Source: CAISKJ01 sp046351555
Lineage (GTDB): Bacteria; Myxococcota_A; Polyangia; Polyangiales; Ga0077539
Direction: 5' to 3'
Assembly: GCA_046351555.1 (NCBI GenBank)
Contig: JAXLYI010000011.1
Span: 1 to 64,000 of the forward strand
DNA: 64,000 nucleotides
Below the pieces are notes generated by a model. That model saw only the letters and a program-made list of their open reading frames with translations. It had not been told where the DNA came from and searched no databases. Shown piece after piece: positions 25,474 through 35,122 of this stretch. Within the stretch, counting starts at the first letter, position 1, and each line of letters begins with the position of its first letter. The position numbers and the translations under genes were made by a program.

Positions 25474-25507
25474 AGGGCTTCGATAGGCGCCAACTATCCG
25501 AAGCCCT
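25474..25507. promoter_or_regulatory. Inverted repeat with OxyR-like ATAG-N7-CTAT core upstream of katG
   Basis: A 13-bp near-perfect inverted repeat (AGGGCTTCGATAG and CTATCCGAAGCCCT, one extra C in the right arm) with a 7-nt centre. Its core, ATAGGCGCCAACTAT at 25483-25497, matches the ATAG-N7-CTAT half-site of the OxyR binding consensus, including the A at the sixth inner position. It sits 104 nt before the katG start and 33 nt after yebC. OxyR control of katG is well established in proteobacteria. The alternative is a yebC terminator hairpin, but there is no T-tract. No oxyR gene is in the window. Confidence 0.45.
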
Positions 25508-25600
25508 CGCACAAACGAATTCCGCCGGCGGCCTCCGGCGCCTAGGGTTCGAATCCGCCGAGGCGTCGCACCCCCGCGACGCCCGCGCCCGGAGGAACCC

Positions 25601-27799
<2,199 letters not shown>

Positions 27800-27803
27800 G
27801 CGC

Positions 27804-28877
27804 TCACGCCCCCGCGGGCTGCTCCCAGCGGCCCGTCTCCGCGAAGCGGTCGAGGGCGCGCGCGTAGGGCGCCAGGTCGAGCCCCTGCGCGGCCACCCAG
27901 CGGTCGTCGTAGTAGGTGTGGCCGTAGCGGTCGCCCGGGTCGCAGAGGAGCGTGACCACCGAGCCCTCCTCGCCCGCGCGGAGCATCTCCGCGGCGAGCG
28001 TGAGGCTGCCCCAGAGGTTGGTGCCGGTGGAGCCGCCGCACCGCCGCCCGAGCGCCCGCTCGAGGAAGCGGAGCGACGCCACCGTGGCGGCGTCGGGCAC
28101 GCGCTCCACGCGGTCGATCACGTCGCAGACGAAGCTCGGCTCGACGCGGGGCCGCCCGATGCCCTCGACGCGCGACCCGCAGCGGACGGTGACGTCGCGG
28201 TCGCGGGTGCGGAAGTAGTCGTAGAAGACGGAGTTCTCCGGGTCGACGACGCAGACGCGGGTGTCGAGGCGGCGGTAGCGCGCGAAGCGCCCGAGGGTGG
28301 CCGAGGTGCCGCCCGTCCCCGCGCCGCACACCACCCACGCCGGCACCGGGTGGGGCTCGCGGGCCATCTGCGCGAACACCGACTCGGCGATGTTGTTGTT
28401 GCCGCGCCAGTCGGTCGCCCGCTCGGCGTAGGTGAACTGGTCCATGAAGTGCCCGCCGAGCTCGCGCGCGAGGCGCTGCGACGCGGCGTACACCTCGGTC
28501 GGGTCGTCGACGAGGTGCGCGCGCCCGCCGTAGAAGCGAATCTGCGCGATCTTCTCGGGCGAGGTGTTCCGCGGCATGACGGCGACGAAGTCGAGCCCGA
28601 GCAGCCGCGCGAAGTACGCCTCGCTCACCGCGGTGGAGCCCGACGAGGCCTCGACTACGGTGGTGCCCTCGCGGATCCACCCGTTGCAGAGGCCGTAGAG
28701 GAAGAGCGAGCGCGCGAGGCGGTGCTTGAGGCTCCCGGTGGGGTGGGTCGACTCGTCCTTGAGGTAGAGCTCGACGCCGCGCAGCGCGGGCAGGTCGAGG
28801 CGGAGCAGGTGGGTGTCCGCCGAGCGGTTGAAGTCGGCCTCGATGCGGGCGACGGCGTCGTGGGTCCAGGCGCGCAT
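27804..28877 (-). CDS. PLP-dependent cysteine synthase/desulfhydrase family protein (Cds1-like)
   Basis: A 357-residue fold-type II PLP enzyme. HPTGSLKHRLAR contains the Schiff-base lysine (Lys51), EASSGSTAVSEAYFA is the substrate-carboxylate loop and WVVCGAGTGGTSATLG the phosphate-binding glycine loop. The wording, with SLKHRLARSLFLYGLCNGWI after the lysine, is closer to mycobacterial Cds1, an L-cysteine desulfhydrase that releases sulfide, than to CysK/CysM (which have KDR and TSGNTG). Substrate therefore likely cysteine, but not proven. It converges on katG with a 4-nt gap. Confidence 0.85.
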   Translation of the reverse strand: MRAWTHDAVARIEADFNRSADTHLLRLDLPALRGVELYLKDESTHPTGSLKHRLARSLFLYGLCNGWIREGTTVVEASSGSTAVSEAYFARLLGLDFVAVMPRNTSPEKIAQIRFYGGRAHLVDDPTEVYAASQRLARELGGHFMDQFTYAERATDWRGNNNIAESVFAQMAREPHPVPAWVVCGAGTGGTSATLGRFARYRRLDTRVCVVDPENSVFYDYFRTRDRDVTVRCGSRVEGIGRPRVEPSFVCDVIDRVERVPDAATVASLRFLERALGRRCGGSTGTNLWGSLTLAAEMLRAGEEGSVVTLLCDPGDRYGHTYYDDRWVAAQGLDLAPYARALDRFAETGRWEQPAGA

Positions 28878-28931
28878 GGCCCGCGATGAGGGCCCCGACG
28901 CGGGGGCGCCGTCAAGCGCCTGCGGCGGCGC

Positions 28932-29297
28932 TCAAGTCACGGGGAGCGTGCGCGGCCCGAACCAGGCGCGGATCTCTTCCCAACCAACCCGCCGGTGGAG
29001 CACGTCAGCGCAGAGCCGGTCGAGCTCGTCTTCGCTCACGTCGAGGCGGAGGCCGTTCGCCAGCGCCTGCGCGCGGGTGACGATCGCCGCCATCGCCTTC
29101 CACGCGAAGGGGAACGCGCGGCGACGCTCGGCGAAGGCCAGGAAGATCGCGGCGGGCTCCTCCGTCGCGGAGGTGGCCAGCTCCCGCGCGCGCTCGCACG
29201 CCTGCTGGACGGCGATCGGGTCGCAGATGGCGACCCGTCGCAGCCTGCGCGCGACGAAGGGATAGCCGGCGACGATCTGTGACGGGTCGAGGATCAC
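28932..29297 (-). CDS. Orphan 121-residue protein (second gene of coupled pair)
   Basis: A helix-rich soluble protein of 121 residues with no recognised motif. Typical stretches are QQACERARELATSATEEP, FLAFAERRRAFPFAWKAMAAI and VSEDELDRLCADVLHRRVGW. The GTG start overlaps the TGA of the preceding 83-residue gene as GTGA, so translation of the two is coupled. The small size and tight pairing resemble toxin-antitoxin layouts, but neither protein has a recognisable toxin fold or DNA-binding motif. Confidence 0.6.
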   Translation of the reverse strand: MILDPSQIVAGYPFVARRLRRVAICDPIAVQQACERARELATSATEEPAAIFLAFAERRRAFPFAWKAMAAIVTRAQALANGLRLDVSEDELDRLCADVLHRRVGWEEIRAWFGPRTLPVT

Positions 29298-29545
29298 CGA
29301 ACGCTCGCGACGAGCGCCGCAGCGACGGCCTCGTCGTCGCGCGCGTCGCTGGCCGCGAGGCGCGCGAGGCCGCCCTCCTGCTCGGGCGTCAGGGCGAGGT
29401 ACGCGCGCACGAGGGGGTTGTCGCGGAGGGCTTCGGGCACGTCGTCGGGCGACACCGGCTCCGGCCAGGGGCGCACCCGCGCGAGCGGGTCGGCGGGGTC
29501 GTCCGCCGGGTCGAACCAGGAGCCCGGGAGTCGGTCGGAGGGCAT
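29294..29545 (-). CDS. Orphan 83-residue acidic protein (first gene of coupled pair)
   Basis: A short acidic protein (MPSDRLPGSWFDPADDPADP) with a Pro/Asp-rich N-terminal half and an alanine-rich helical C-terminus (EGGLARLAASDARDDEAVAA). No signal peptide or membrane helix. Lies 61 nt downstream of pyrD on the same strand and is translationally coupled to the 121-residue gene after it. Family unknown. Confidence 0.6.
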   Translation of the reverse strand: MPSDRLPGSWFDPADDPADPLARVRPWPEPVSPDDVPEALRDNPLVRAYLALTPEQEGGLARLAASDARDDEAVAAALVASVR

Positions 29546-29606
29546 GCGCGCAACGCTACCAGCGGGGCGCACGGAGGACCAGCGCCCACCCGCCCACCGC
29601 CGCCGC

Positions 29607-30698
29607 TCACCCGTGCGCGCTGCCCACCGCCGCCGCGAGGCTCGCGAAGCCCCCCGCGCGCACGCGCCGCGAGAGCCCCTCGCACACCTCGCGCGCGAGC
29701 GTGGGGCCCTCGTACACCAGCGCCGTGTACACCTGCACCAGCGACGCGCCCGCCCGCACCTTCTCCCAGGCGTCGTCGGCGCTCGACACCCCGCCGACGC
29801 CCACCACCGGCACGCGCCCATCCGTCCGCCGCCACACGCGGCCCACCACCGCCGTGGCCCGCGCGCGCAGCGGCGCGCCCGAGAGCCCGCCCGTGCCTGC
29901 AGCCTCCACCGCCTCGGGCGGCGACGTGAGCCCCGCGCGCGACACCGTGGTGTTGGTGGCCACCACGCCATCGAAAGCCCCGCCCGCCGCGAGGTCGGCG
30001 ACGGCGTCGACGTCCTCGTCCGCGAGGTCGGGCGCGATCTTCACCAGCAGCGGCACCGCGCCCGACACCGCGCGCACGGCCGCCGCGATGTCGCGCAGCG
30101 CCTCCACCGACTGGAGCGAGCGGAGCCCCGGGGTGTTGGGCGACGACACGTTGACCACCAGGTAGTCCGCGAGCGGCGCCAGCAACCTGGCGCTCGTAGC
30201 GTAGTCCGCGGGGGCTTCGTCGAGCGGGGTCACCTTCGACTTGCCGAGGTTGACGCCGAGCACGACGTCGGCCGGCGGGTGCGCGCGGATCGCCACCGCC
30301 GCGGCCTCGGCGCCGGGGTTGTTGAAGCCCAGGCGGTTGACGACCGCGCGGTCGTCGGGGAGGCGGAAGAGCCGCGGGCGGTCGTTGCCGGGCTGCGCGC
30401 GCGCGGTGACGGTGCCCACCTCGACGAAGCCGAAGCCCATCGCGCCGAGGGCGTTGTACATCGACGCGCCCTTGTCGAAGCCCGCCGCGAGCCCCACCGG
30501 CGACGCGAACTCGCGGCCCCAGAGCGCCGTCACCAGCGCGGGGTCGCGGCGCGGCGCGAGCGCGTCGCGCACCAGCGAGCGGGCCGCCGCCGAACGGTGG
30601 ACGGCGGCGAGCGCGCGGGCGGCGAGCTCGTGGGCGCGCTCGGCGTCGAGGGCGAAGGCGCGCGGGCGGACGTGCCGGCGGTAGAGCGAGCCGATCAT
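29607..30698 (-). CDS. pyrD: Dihydroorotate dehydrogenase, class 2 (quinone)
   Basis: A 363-residue enzyme catalysing the fourth step of pyrimidine synthesis, oxidising dihydroorotate with FMN and passing electrons to membrane quinone. Class 2 features are the N-terminal amphipathic helical extension (residues 1-50, RAHELAARALAAVH), SPVGLAAGFDKGASM, RLGFNNPG, GVNLGKSK, and the catalytic serine loop VNVSSPNTPGLR (about 183-193). FMN-binding VGVGGVSSADDAWEKVRAGA and VQVYTALVYEGP close the barrel. Its ATG overlaps the TGA of the upstream lipoprotein gene, so expression is coupled to that gene. Confidence 0.95.
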   Translation of the reverse strand: MIGSLYRRHVRPRAFALDAERAHELAARALAAVHRSAAARSLVRDALAPRRDPALVTALWGREFASPVGLAAGFDKGASMYNALGAMGFGFVEVGTVTARAQPGNDRPRLFRLPDDRAVVNRLGFNNPGAEAAAVAIRAHPPADVVLGVNLGKSKVTPLDEAPADYATSARLLAPLADYLVVNVSSPNTPGLRSLQSVEALRDIAAAVRAVSGAVPLLVKIAPDLADEDVDAVADLAAGGAFDGVVATNTTVSRAGLTSPPEAVEAAGTGGLSGAPLRARATAVVGRVWRRTDGRVPVVGVGGVSSADDAWEKVRAGASLVQVYTALVYEGPTLAREVCEGLSRRVRAGGFASLAAAVGSAHG

Positions 30699-31915
30699 CG
30701 CGGCGGGCGCGTGCAGTCGAACGAGACCGTGAAGGGCCCCGCCGGGAGCTCGAAGCCCGCGAGCGCGAAGCCGCGGGGGAGGGCGCGGACGTGGCGCTCG
30801 TCGCAGGCGCGGGTGGAGTCCTCGTGGTGCTCGGCGACGACGGCGCGCTGCTCGAGGTCGAGGATCGACAGGTCGCAGCCGCCGCCCTGCGGGCTGTGGA
30901 GGACGAGCAGGAGGTCGCCCGAGACGGCGAGGCCGCGCACGGTGCCCTGCTGGAGGCGCACGTGGAAGCTCCGGTGCGCGCCGAAGCGCTCGGCGCCGAG
31001 GGGCTCGAAGCGCAGCGAGGTGGCGCCGCCGGGCTGGCCGTCGGTGTTGGTGCGCTCGGCCTCGACGCGGACGCGCGCGCAGCCGGCGCGGGGGCAGGCG
31101 ACGTCGCCCGAGTCCTCCGCGGCGACGGTGGCGCCGGCGACGTCGAGCACCCAGGAGACGGCGCGGTCGCCGCGGCCCGAGACCACCGCGCGGCCGAAAT
31201 CCCAGCGGGCGGAGAGTGAGCGGACGTGGACGGGCGCGCCCGCGAAGGTGAGCGCGCGCGGCCCCCCGACGGGCTCGCCGCGGCCGTCGAAGGCCATCGC
31301 CCAGGCGTCCCCGCCCTCCGCGCACCCGTCGCCCGCCCGGCGGAACCACGTCACCAGCGCGCCCGCGCCCGTCTCGGTGACGCGCACGTCGCAGGCGTTG
31401 GCGGGGATGGGCGCGCGCACCGCGCGGACGTCGCCGTGGGCCGCGTCGGTGGTGAAGACGCGGTGGTTGCGCCAGTCGGGCTCGAGGGCGAGGTCGGGGT
31501 CGCCGGCCTCCTCCCGCTCGCTCGAGACGACGAGGTAGCGCGCGCCCGTCCACGCGAGGCGCCCCTCGCGCATCACGCCGACCGGGCGGCTCTCGCGCAC
31601 GAAGAGGGCGGCGGGGACGGCGACGGAGCGGCGCCCGTCGTTCCATCGGAGCTCTTGGGCCTCGATGAGGGTCGCGTAGGCGCGGACGCCCGACGGCCCG
31701 CCGACGAACCAGGCCGACGCGTCGCCGACGGCCGCGCCGGGCTCGCGCTGCGTCACCGGGACGCGCGGCGCCGCGGCGCACTGGTAGCCCGCGGGCCCCG
31801 TGCTCGCGCCGTTGCCCCGCGCCGGCTCCGTCGTGGGCGGCGAGTCGTTGGTGCCCGAACAACCGTAAGCGACGGCGATCGGGGCGAGCGCGACGAGGCA
31901 ACACCAGGTACGCAC
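30695..31915 (-). CDS. Predicted lipoprotein, possible beta-propeller
   Basis: A 406-residue exported protein with signal MRTWCCLVALAPIAVAYGCSG (lipobox cysteine near residue 19) and GTG start. The rest has repeated short beta strands in the style of a propeller: SAWFVGGPSGVRAYATLIE, GRLAWTGARYLVVSSE, GAGALVTWFRRAG, WAMAFDGRGEPVG, LLLVLHSPQGGG. Scattered paired cysteines fit extracytoplasmic folding. It lies between the phosphopantetheinyl transferase (10-nt gap) and pyrD (ATGA overlap), so all three probably share one mRNA although their functions look unrelated. Confidence 0.72.
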   Translation of the reverse strand: MRTWCCLVALAPIAVAYGCSGTNDSPPTTEPARGNGASTGPAGYQCAAAPRVPVTQREPGAAVGDASAWFVGGPSGVRAYATLIEAQELRWNDGRRSVAVPAALFVRESRPVGVMREGRLAWTGARYLVVSSEREEAGDPDLALEPDWRNHRVFTTDAAHGDVRAVRAPIPANACDVRVTETGAGALVTWFRRAGDGCAEGGDAWAMAFDGRGEPVGGPRALTFAGAPVHVRSLSARWDFGRAVVSGRGDRAVSWVLDVAGATVAAEDSGDVACPRAGCARVRVEAERTNTDGQPGGATSLRFEPLGAERFGAHRSFHVRLQQGTVRGLAVSGDLLLVLHSPQGGGCDLSILDLEQRAVVAEHHEDSTRACDERHVRALPRGFALAGFELPAGPFTVSFDCTRPPR

Positions 31916-31925
31916 GGGGCGGAGG

Positions 31926-32642
31926 CTACCACCCGCCCGCGCCGAGGCGCCACGGCAGCGAGACGGCGGTGTGCACGTGGGTCTCGGTGACGGCGTAGCG
32001 CCCGCGCAGCTCGTGGCCCTCGGCGAACTCCGCGGTCAGCCCCTCGGTGAGCCGGATCACCAGCACCCCACCGGCCGCGTCGACGACGCGCGCCGCGTGG
32101 AAGCCGAAGTACCGCCGCACCGAGGGGTGCAGGCACTTGAACACGCTCTCCTTCGCGGAGAAGACCACCGTCGCCGCGTCGGCCTCGTCGAGCGCGCCCT
32201 CGCGCGTGAGCCGGGCCACCTCGCCGGGGTGCGCGAGGTGCCCGTCGAGACGTCGCGCGCGGTCGAGCGTGAAGCGCTCCTCGCTGTCGATCCCGAGCGC
32301 GCGGAGCTCGCCCGCGTGGGCCACCGCGGCGGAGGCGAAGCCCTGCGTGTGGGTGATCGAGCCGACCACGCCCGGCGGCCACACCGGCGCGCGCGAGGCG
32401 TCGGCCGCGATCGGCGCGTCGGCGTGCGGCGACCCCAACGCCCGCAGCGCCTCCCGCGCGCAGAGCCTCCCCGCGAGCGCCTCGATGCGCCGCTTGCGGG
32501 CCCACCCCTGCGCGCCCTCGGGGAGCGCGACGCCCGGGAAATGCGCGTCGACATCGTGCGCGGCGTCGTGCAGGTCGACCGCGACGCTGTGGCGCCGGGC
32601 GGTGGGCGGGAGGAGGTCGGGGTCGTCGACCCTGCGGTGCAT
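31926..32642 (-). CDS. 4'-phosphopantetheinyl transferase (EntD/Sfp superfamily)
   Basis: A 238-residue enzyme that moves the phosphopantetheine arm of CoA to carrier proteins of fatty-acid, polyketide or non-ribosomal peptide synthases. Motifs in order: PPGVVGSITHT (about 89-99), LGIDSEER with the magnesium-binding Asp-x-Glu (about 117-123), and FSAKESVFKCL (about 161-171). This order and the WARKRRIEALAGRLCAREAL block point to the EntD-like branch. The ATG lies only 11 nt after the 3' end of tRNA-Leu, so the mRNA may be made by read-through and released by tRNA processing. A longer frame crossing the tRNA is not credible. Confidence 0.88.
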   Translation of the reverse strand: MHRRVDDPDLLPPTARRHSVAVDLHDAAHDVDAHFPGVALPEGAQGWARKRRIEALAGRLCAREALRALGSPHADAPIAADASRAPVWPPGVVGSITHTQGFASAAVAHAGELRALGIDSEERFTLDRARRLDGHLAHPGEVARLTREGALDEADAATVVFSAKESVFKCLHPSVRRYFGFHAARVVDAAGGVLVIRLTEGLTAEFAEGHELRGRYAVTETHVHTAVSLPWRLGAGGW

Positions 32643-32653
32643 CGTGGGGGGAG

Positions 32654-32737
32654 TGCCGGGGACGGGACTCGAACCCGTAAGCCCTTCCGGGCGGCGGATT
32701 TTGAATCCGCTGCGTGTGCCAGTTCCGCCACCCCGGC
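32654..32737 (-). tRNA. tRNA-Leu (anticodon CAA)
   Basis: An 84-nt class II tRNA. The 7-bp acceptor stem is perfect (GCCGGGG with CCCCGGC), the anticodon stem is GCGGA/TCCGC with loop TTCAAAA, giving anticodon CAA (reads UUG). A long variable arm with a 4-bp stem (GCCC-GGAA-GGGC) marks a leucine-type tRNA, and the T arm is ACGGG-TTCGAGT-CCCGT. The discriminator base is A, as required for leucine tRNAs. CCA is not encoded. It directly precedes the phosphopantetheinyl transferase gene. Confidence 0.96.
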
Positions 32738-32839
32738 GACGGGTGAGGGGCGGCGCCATGTCTACCCCAACAACACCCCCCGCGGAAGTCCCTGCTTTCC
32801 AGCGGGAAGCGCGCGCCGAGAAAAAGTCTCACAAGGGTA

Positions 32840-32869
32840 TTGACCCCGTTTCCGCCGCGGTGCTAGAAG
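32840..32869 (+). promoter_or_regulatory. Sigma-70-like promoter of the ribosomal protein cluster
   Basis: TTGACC (32840-32845, five of six matches to the -35 consensus), an 18-nt spacer and TAGAAG (32864-32869, four of six to the -10 consensus). It points toward rplV, leaving a leader of about 95 nt. It lies in the only non-coding stretch before a 12-kb run of co-directional ribosomal genes. No attenuator or ribosomal-protein binding structure could be recognised in the leader. Confidence 0.55.
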
Positions 32870-32972
32870 CCGCGCCCTCCCTACGGAAAGCCGTGGGAGA
32901 CACATCTATGTCGGTGGCAGCGCCCCTCGCAGGGCGGACGCGCCGGCGATGAGCGGAAGCAGACAAAGCCCT

Positions 32973-33410
32973 ATGGAAGCCACTGCGATTGCGCGTTTCG
33001 CGCGGATCGCGCCCCGGAAGGCGCGCACGATCGTCAACCTGGTCCGCGGCCGCAAGGTCGCCGAGGCCATCGACACGCTGATGTTCACGCGTCGTTCCGC
33101 CGCGCCCATCGTGCGCAAGGTGATCGAGTCGGCGCTCGCGAACGCGAAGCACCAGGACCCAGGCGTCGACATCGACGCGCTCTACGTGAGCGTGGCGTCG
33201 GTGGACAAGGGCCCCACGGGCAACATGCGGCGCTGGCGCCCCCGGGCGCAGGGTCGCGCGACGCGGGTCGAGAAGGGCGTGAGCCACATCGCGGTGACGC
33301 TCTCCGACACCGAGCCGCAGCGCGTGGCGAAGAAGGCCGAGCGCAAGGCGGCCTACGACGCGAAGAAGACCGCCGCCGAGAAGCCGGCGACCGAGACGGC
33401 CGCGAGCTGA
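32973..33410 (+). CDS. rplV: Ribosomal protein uL22
   Basis: A 145-residue large-subunit protein lining the peptide exit tunnel. ARIAPRKARTIVNLVRGRKVAEAI and the KGPTGNMRRWRPRAQGRAT beta-hairpin that reaches into the tunnel are intact. The tail (about 115-145, lysine/alanine-rich) is longer than in E. coli (110 residues). The start MEATAIARFARIAP fits the family; an ATG 24 nt upstream is less likely. Here it is the first gene of the cluster, whereas it normally follows rpsS in the S10 operon. Confidence 0.95.
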   Translation: MEATAIARFARIAPRKARTIVNLVRGRKVAEAIDTLMFTRRSAAPIVRKVIESALANAKHQDPGVDIDALYVSVASVDKGPTGNMRRWRPRAQGRATRVEKGVSHIAVTLSDTEPQRVAKKAERKAAYDAKKTAAEKPATETAAS

Positions 33411-33424
33411 GCGAGGACGAGACG

Positions 33425-34144
33425 ATGGGACAGAAGGTTCATCCGTACGGGTTCCGGCTCGGGGTCATCAAGACCTGGAACTCGAAGTGGTTCGAGGAGC
33501 GCAACTACGCCGCGTGGCTCCACGAGGACATCACCCTCAAGCGCCTCGTGCGCGAGCACCTCGCCAACGCGTCCATCTCGGGCGTCGAGATCGAGCGCGC
33601 CGCCTCCAAGGTGAAGGTCATCGTCTACACCGCGCGCCCCGGCATCGTGATCGGGAAGGGCGGCAAGGGCGTCGAGGAGCTCAAGAAGGGCAAGGCCGCC
33701 GAGGCCCGCCAGCCCGGCCAGAAGTCCGGCACGCCGGCCTTCCCGGGGCTCATGAAGTTCACCAACGCCTCCGCCGACGACATCGTCATCGACGTGCAGG
33801 AGGTCCGCAAGCCCGAGACCAACGCGAAGCTGGTGGCCGACGCCGTCGCGACGCAGCTCGAGCGCCGCGTGTCCTTCCGCCGCGCGATGAAGAAGGCCGT
33901 CACGCAGGCGATGAAGCTCGGCGCGAAGGGCATCCGCATCCGCTGCGCGGGCCGCCTCGGCGGCTCGGAGATGGCGCGCGTGGAGAGCTACCGCGAGGGC
34001 CGGGTCCCGCTGCACACGCTCCGCGCGGACATCGAGTTCGGCACGGGCGAGGCGCACACGACCTACGGGTCGATCGGCGTGAAGGTGTGGCTGTTCAAGG
34101 GCGAGGTGCTCCCGCAGAAGAAGCGCCGCCCCCAGGGTCGCTGA
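33425..34144 (+). CDS. rpsC: Ribosomal protein uS3, with internal insertion
   Basis: A 239-residue small-subunit protein at the mRNA entry site. The start MGQKVHPYGFRLGVIK, the KH-domain loop VIGKGGKGVEEL and the C-terminal block GRLGGSEMARVESYREGRVPLHTLRADI are all canonical. Between EELKK and DIVIDVQEVRKPE there is about 22 residues more than in E. coli (KGKAAEARQPGQKSG, TPAFPGLMKFTNASAD), placed just after the KH GxxG loop. The E. coli-type C-terminal extension ends soon after GEVLPQKK. Confidence 0.96.
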   Translation: MGQKVHPYGFRLGVIKTWNSKWFEERNYAAWLHEDITLKRLVREHLANASISGVEIERAASKVKVIVYTARPGIVIGKGGKGVEELKKGKAAEARQPGQKSGTPAFPGLMKFTNASADDIVIDVQEVRKPETNAKLVADAVATQLERRVSFRRAMKKAVTQAMKLGAKGIRIRCAGRLGGSEMARVESYREGRVPLHTLRADIEFGTGEAHTTYGSIGVKVWLFKGEVLPQKKRRPQGR

Positions 34145-34165
34145 TCGGAAGCGTAGAGGACGACG

Positions 34166-34579
34166 ATGCTCTCCCCCAAGAAGGTCAAGCACCGCAAGCA
34201 GCAGAAGGGCAACCTCAAGGGCACCGCGCACCGCGGGTGCGACGTCTCCTTCGGGGACTTCGCGCTCCAGGTGGTCGAGCCCGGCAAGGTGACCGCCCGG
34301 CAGATCGAGGCGGCTCGTATGGCGATCACCCGCCACGTGAAGCGCGCCGGCAAGCTGTGGATCCGGGTCTTCCCGGACAAGCCCATCACGAAGAAGCCCC
34401 TCGAGACCCGCATGGGCCACGGCAAGGGCAACGTGGAGGAGTGGGTGGCCGTGGTGCAGCCCGGCCGCGTGCTCTACGAGCTCGGCGGGGTGCCCGAGGA
34501 CATGGCGCGCGAGGCCTTCCGTCTGGCGGGGCACAAGCTCCCGCTGACGTGCAAGGTGCTGGCCCGCGGGATCGTGTGA
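34166..34579 (+). CDS. rplP: Ribosomal protein uL16
   Basis: A 137-residue large-subunit protein near the A-site and central protuberance, the same length as in most bacteria. Diagnostic stretches are MLSPKKVKHRKQQKGNLKG, ARQIEAARMAITRHVKR and GKLWIRVFPDKPITKKPLE, then GKGNVEEWVAVVQPGRVLYEL. The arginine in RMGHGKG (position equivalent to E. coli Arg81, hydroxylated by YcfD) is present. Follows rpsC with a 21-nt gap containing an AGAGGA ribosome site. Confidence 0.96.
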   Translation: MLSPKKVKHRKQQKGNLKGTAHRGCDVSFGDFALQVVEPGKVTARQIEAARMAITRHVKRAGKLWIRVFPDKPITKKPLETRMGHGKGNVEEWVAVVQPGRVLYELGGVPEDMAREAFRLAGHKLPLTCKVLARGIV

Positions 34580-34590
34580 CGGAGGACACC

Positions 34591-34806
34591 ATGGCGAAGA
34601 CCATCAGCATGGCCGACCTGCGGGGCAAGAGCGACGAGGACCTCGGGTCGTACATCACGGCGACCACGAAGGAGCTGCTCGAGGCTCGCTTCAACAACTA
34701 CACGAACCAGCTCGCTGACACGTCGAAGATCGGCAAGATCCGGCGCGACCTCGCGCGGGCGCAGACGATCCGCAACGAGCGCGCCCGCGCCGCGGCGAAG
34801 GCGTAA
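34591..34806 (+). CDS. rpmC: Ribosomal protein uL29
   Basis: A 71-residue two-helix protein at the exit of the peptide tunnel. The family pattern is seen: DLRGKSDEDLGSYI, KELLEARFNNYTNQL, and IRRDLARAQTIRNER. The gap to rplP is 11 nt and includes GGAGG as ribosome site. Slightly longer than the E. coli protein (63) through its N-terminus. Confidence 0.93.
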   Translation: MAKTISMADLRGKSDEDLGSYITATTKELLEARFNNYTNQLADTSKIGKIRRDLARAQTIRNERARAAAKA

Positions 34807-34818
34807 GGGACACGAGCC

Positions 34819-35109
34819 ATGAGCGAAACCAACGCGAACGCGCCGGCGACCGAGCACGGCCAGAAGCGCACCCTGGTCGGGCGCGTGACCAGCGCGAAGA
34901 TGACCAAGACCGTGGTGGTCGAGGTGGTGCGGTCGATCAAGCACCCGGTGTACGGCAAGTACGTGCGCCGCCGCGAGCGCTACAAGGCGCACGACGAGAA
35001 GCAGCAGTACGCCGAGGGCGACGTGGTGGAGATCCGCGAGCACCGGCCGCTGTCGCGCGAGAAGCGCTGGACGGTGATCCGCCTGGTCGAGCGGCCCGAG
35101 AGCACGTGA
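34819..35109 (+). CDS. rpsQ: Ribosomal protein uS17
   Basis: A 96-residue OB-fold protein that binds 16S rRNA early in assembly. RTLVGRVTSAKMTKTVVVEV, KHPVYGKYVRRRERYKAHDE and GDVVEIREHRPLSREKRWTVI match the family. About ten extra residues (SETNANAPATEHG) precede the conserved core. 12 nt after rpmC. Confidence 0.95.
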   Translation: MSETNANAPATEHGQKRTLVGRVTSAKMTKTVVVEVVRSIKHPVYGKYVRRRERYKAHDEKQQYAEGDVVEIREHRPLSREKRWTVIRLVERPEST

Positions 35110-35122
35110 GGAGGACTGCGTC

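Noticed and set aside
25540..25575. A GGTTCGAATCC motif before katG, like a tRNA T-loop
   Set aside because: No matching T stem of five pairs, acceptor stem or anticodon arm could be built around it; it is in the katG leader and the motif is short enough to occur by chance.
31926..32759. A longer phosphopantetheinyl transferase start beyond the tRNA
   Set aside because: The extra 39 codons would be translated from the tRNA gene itself, and the family's conserved region begins after the chosen ATG.
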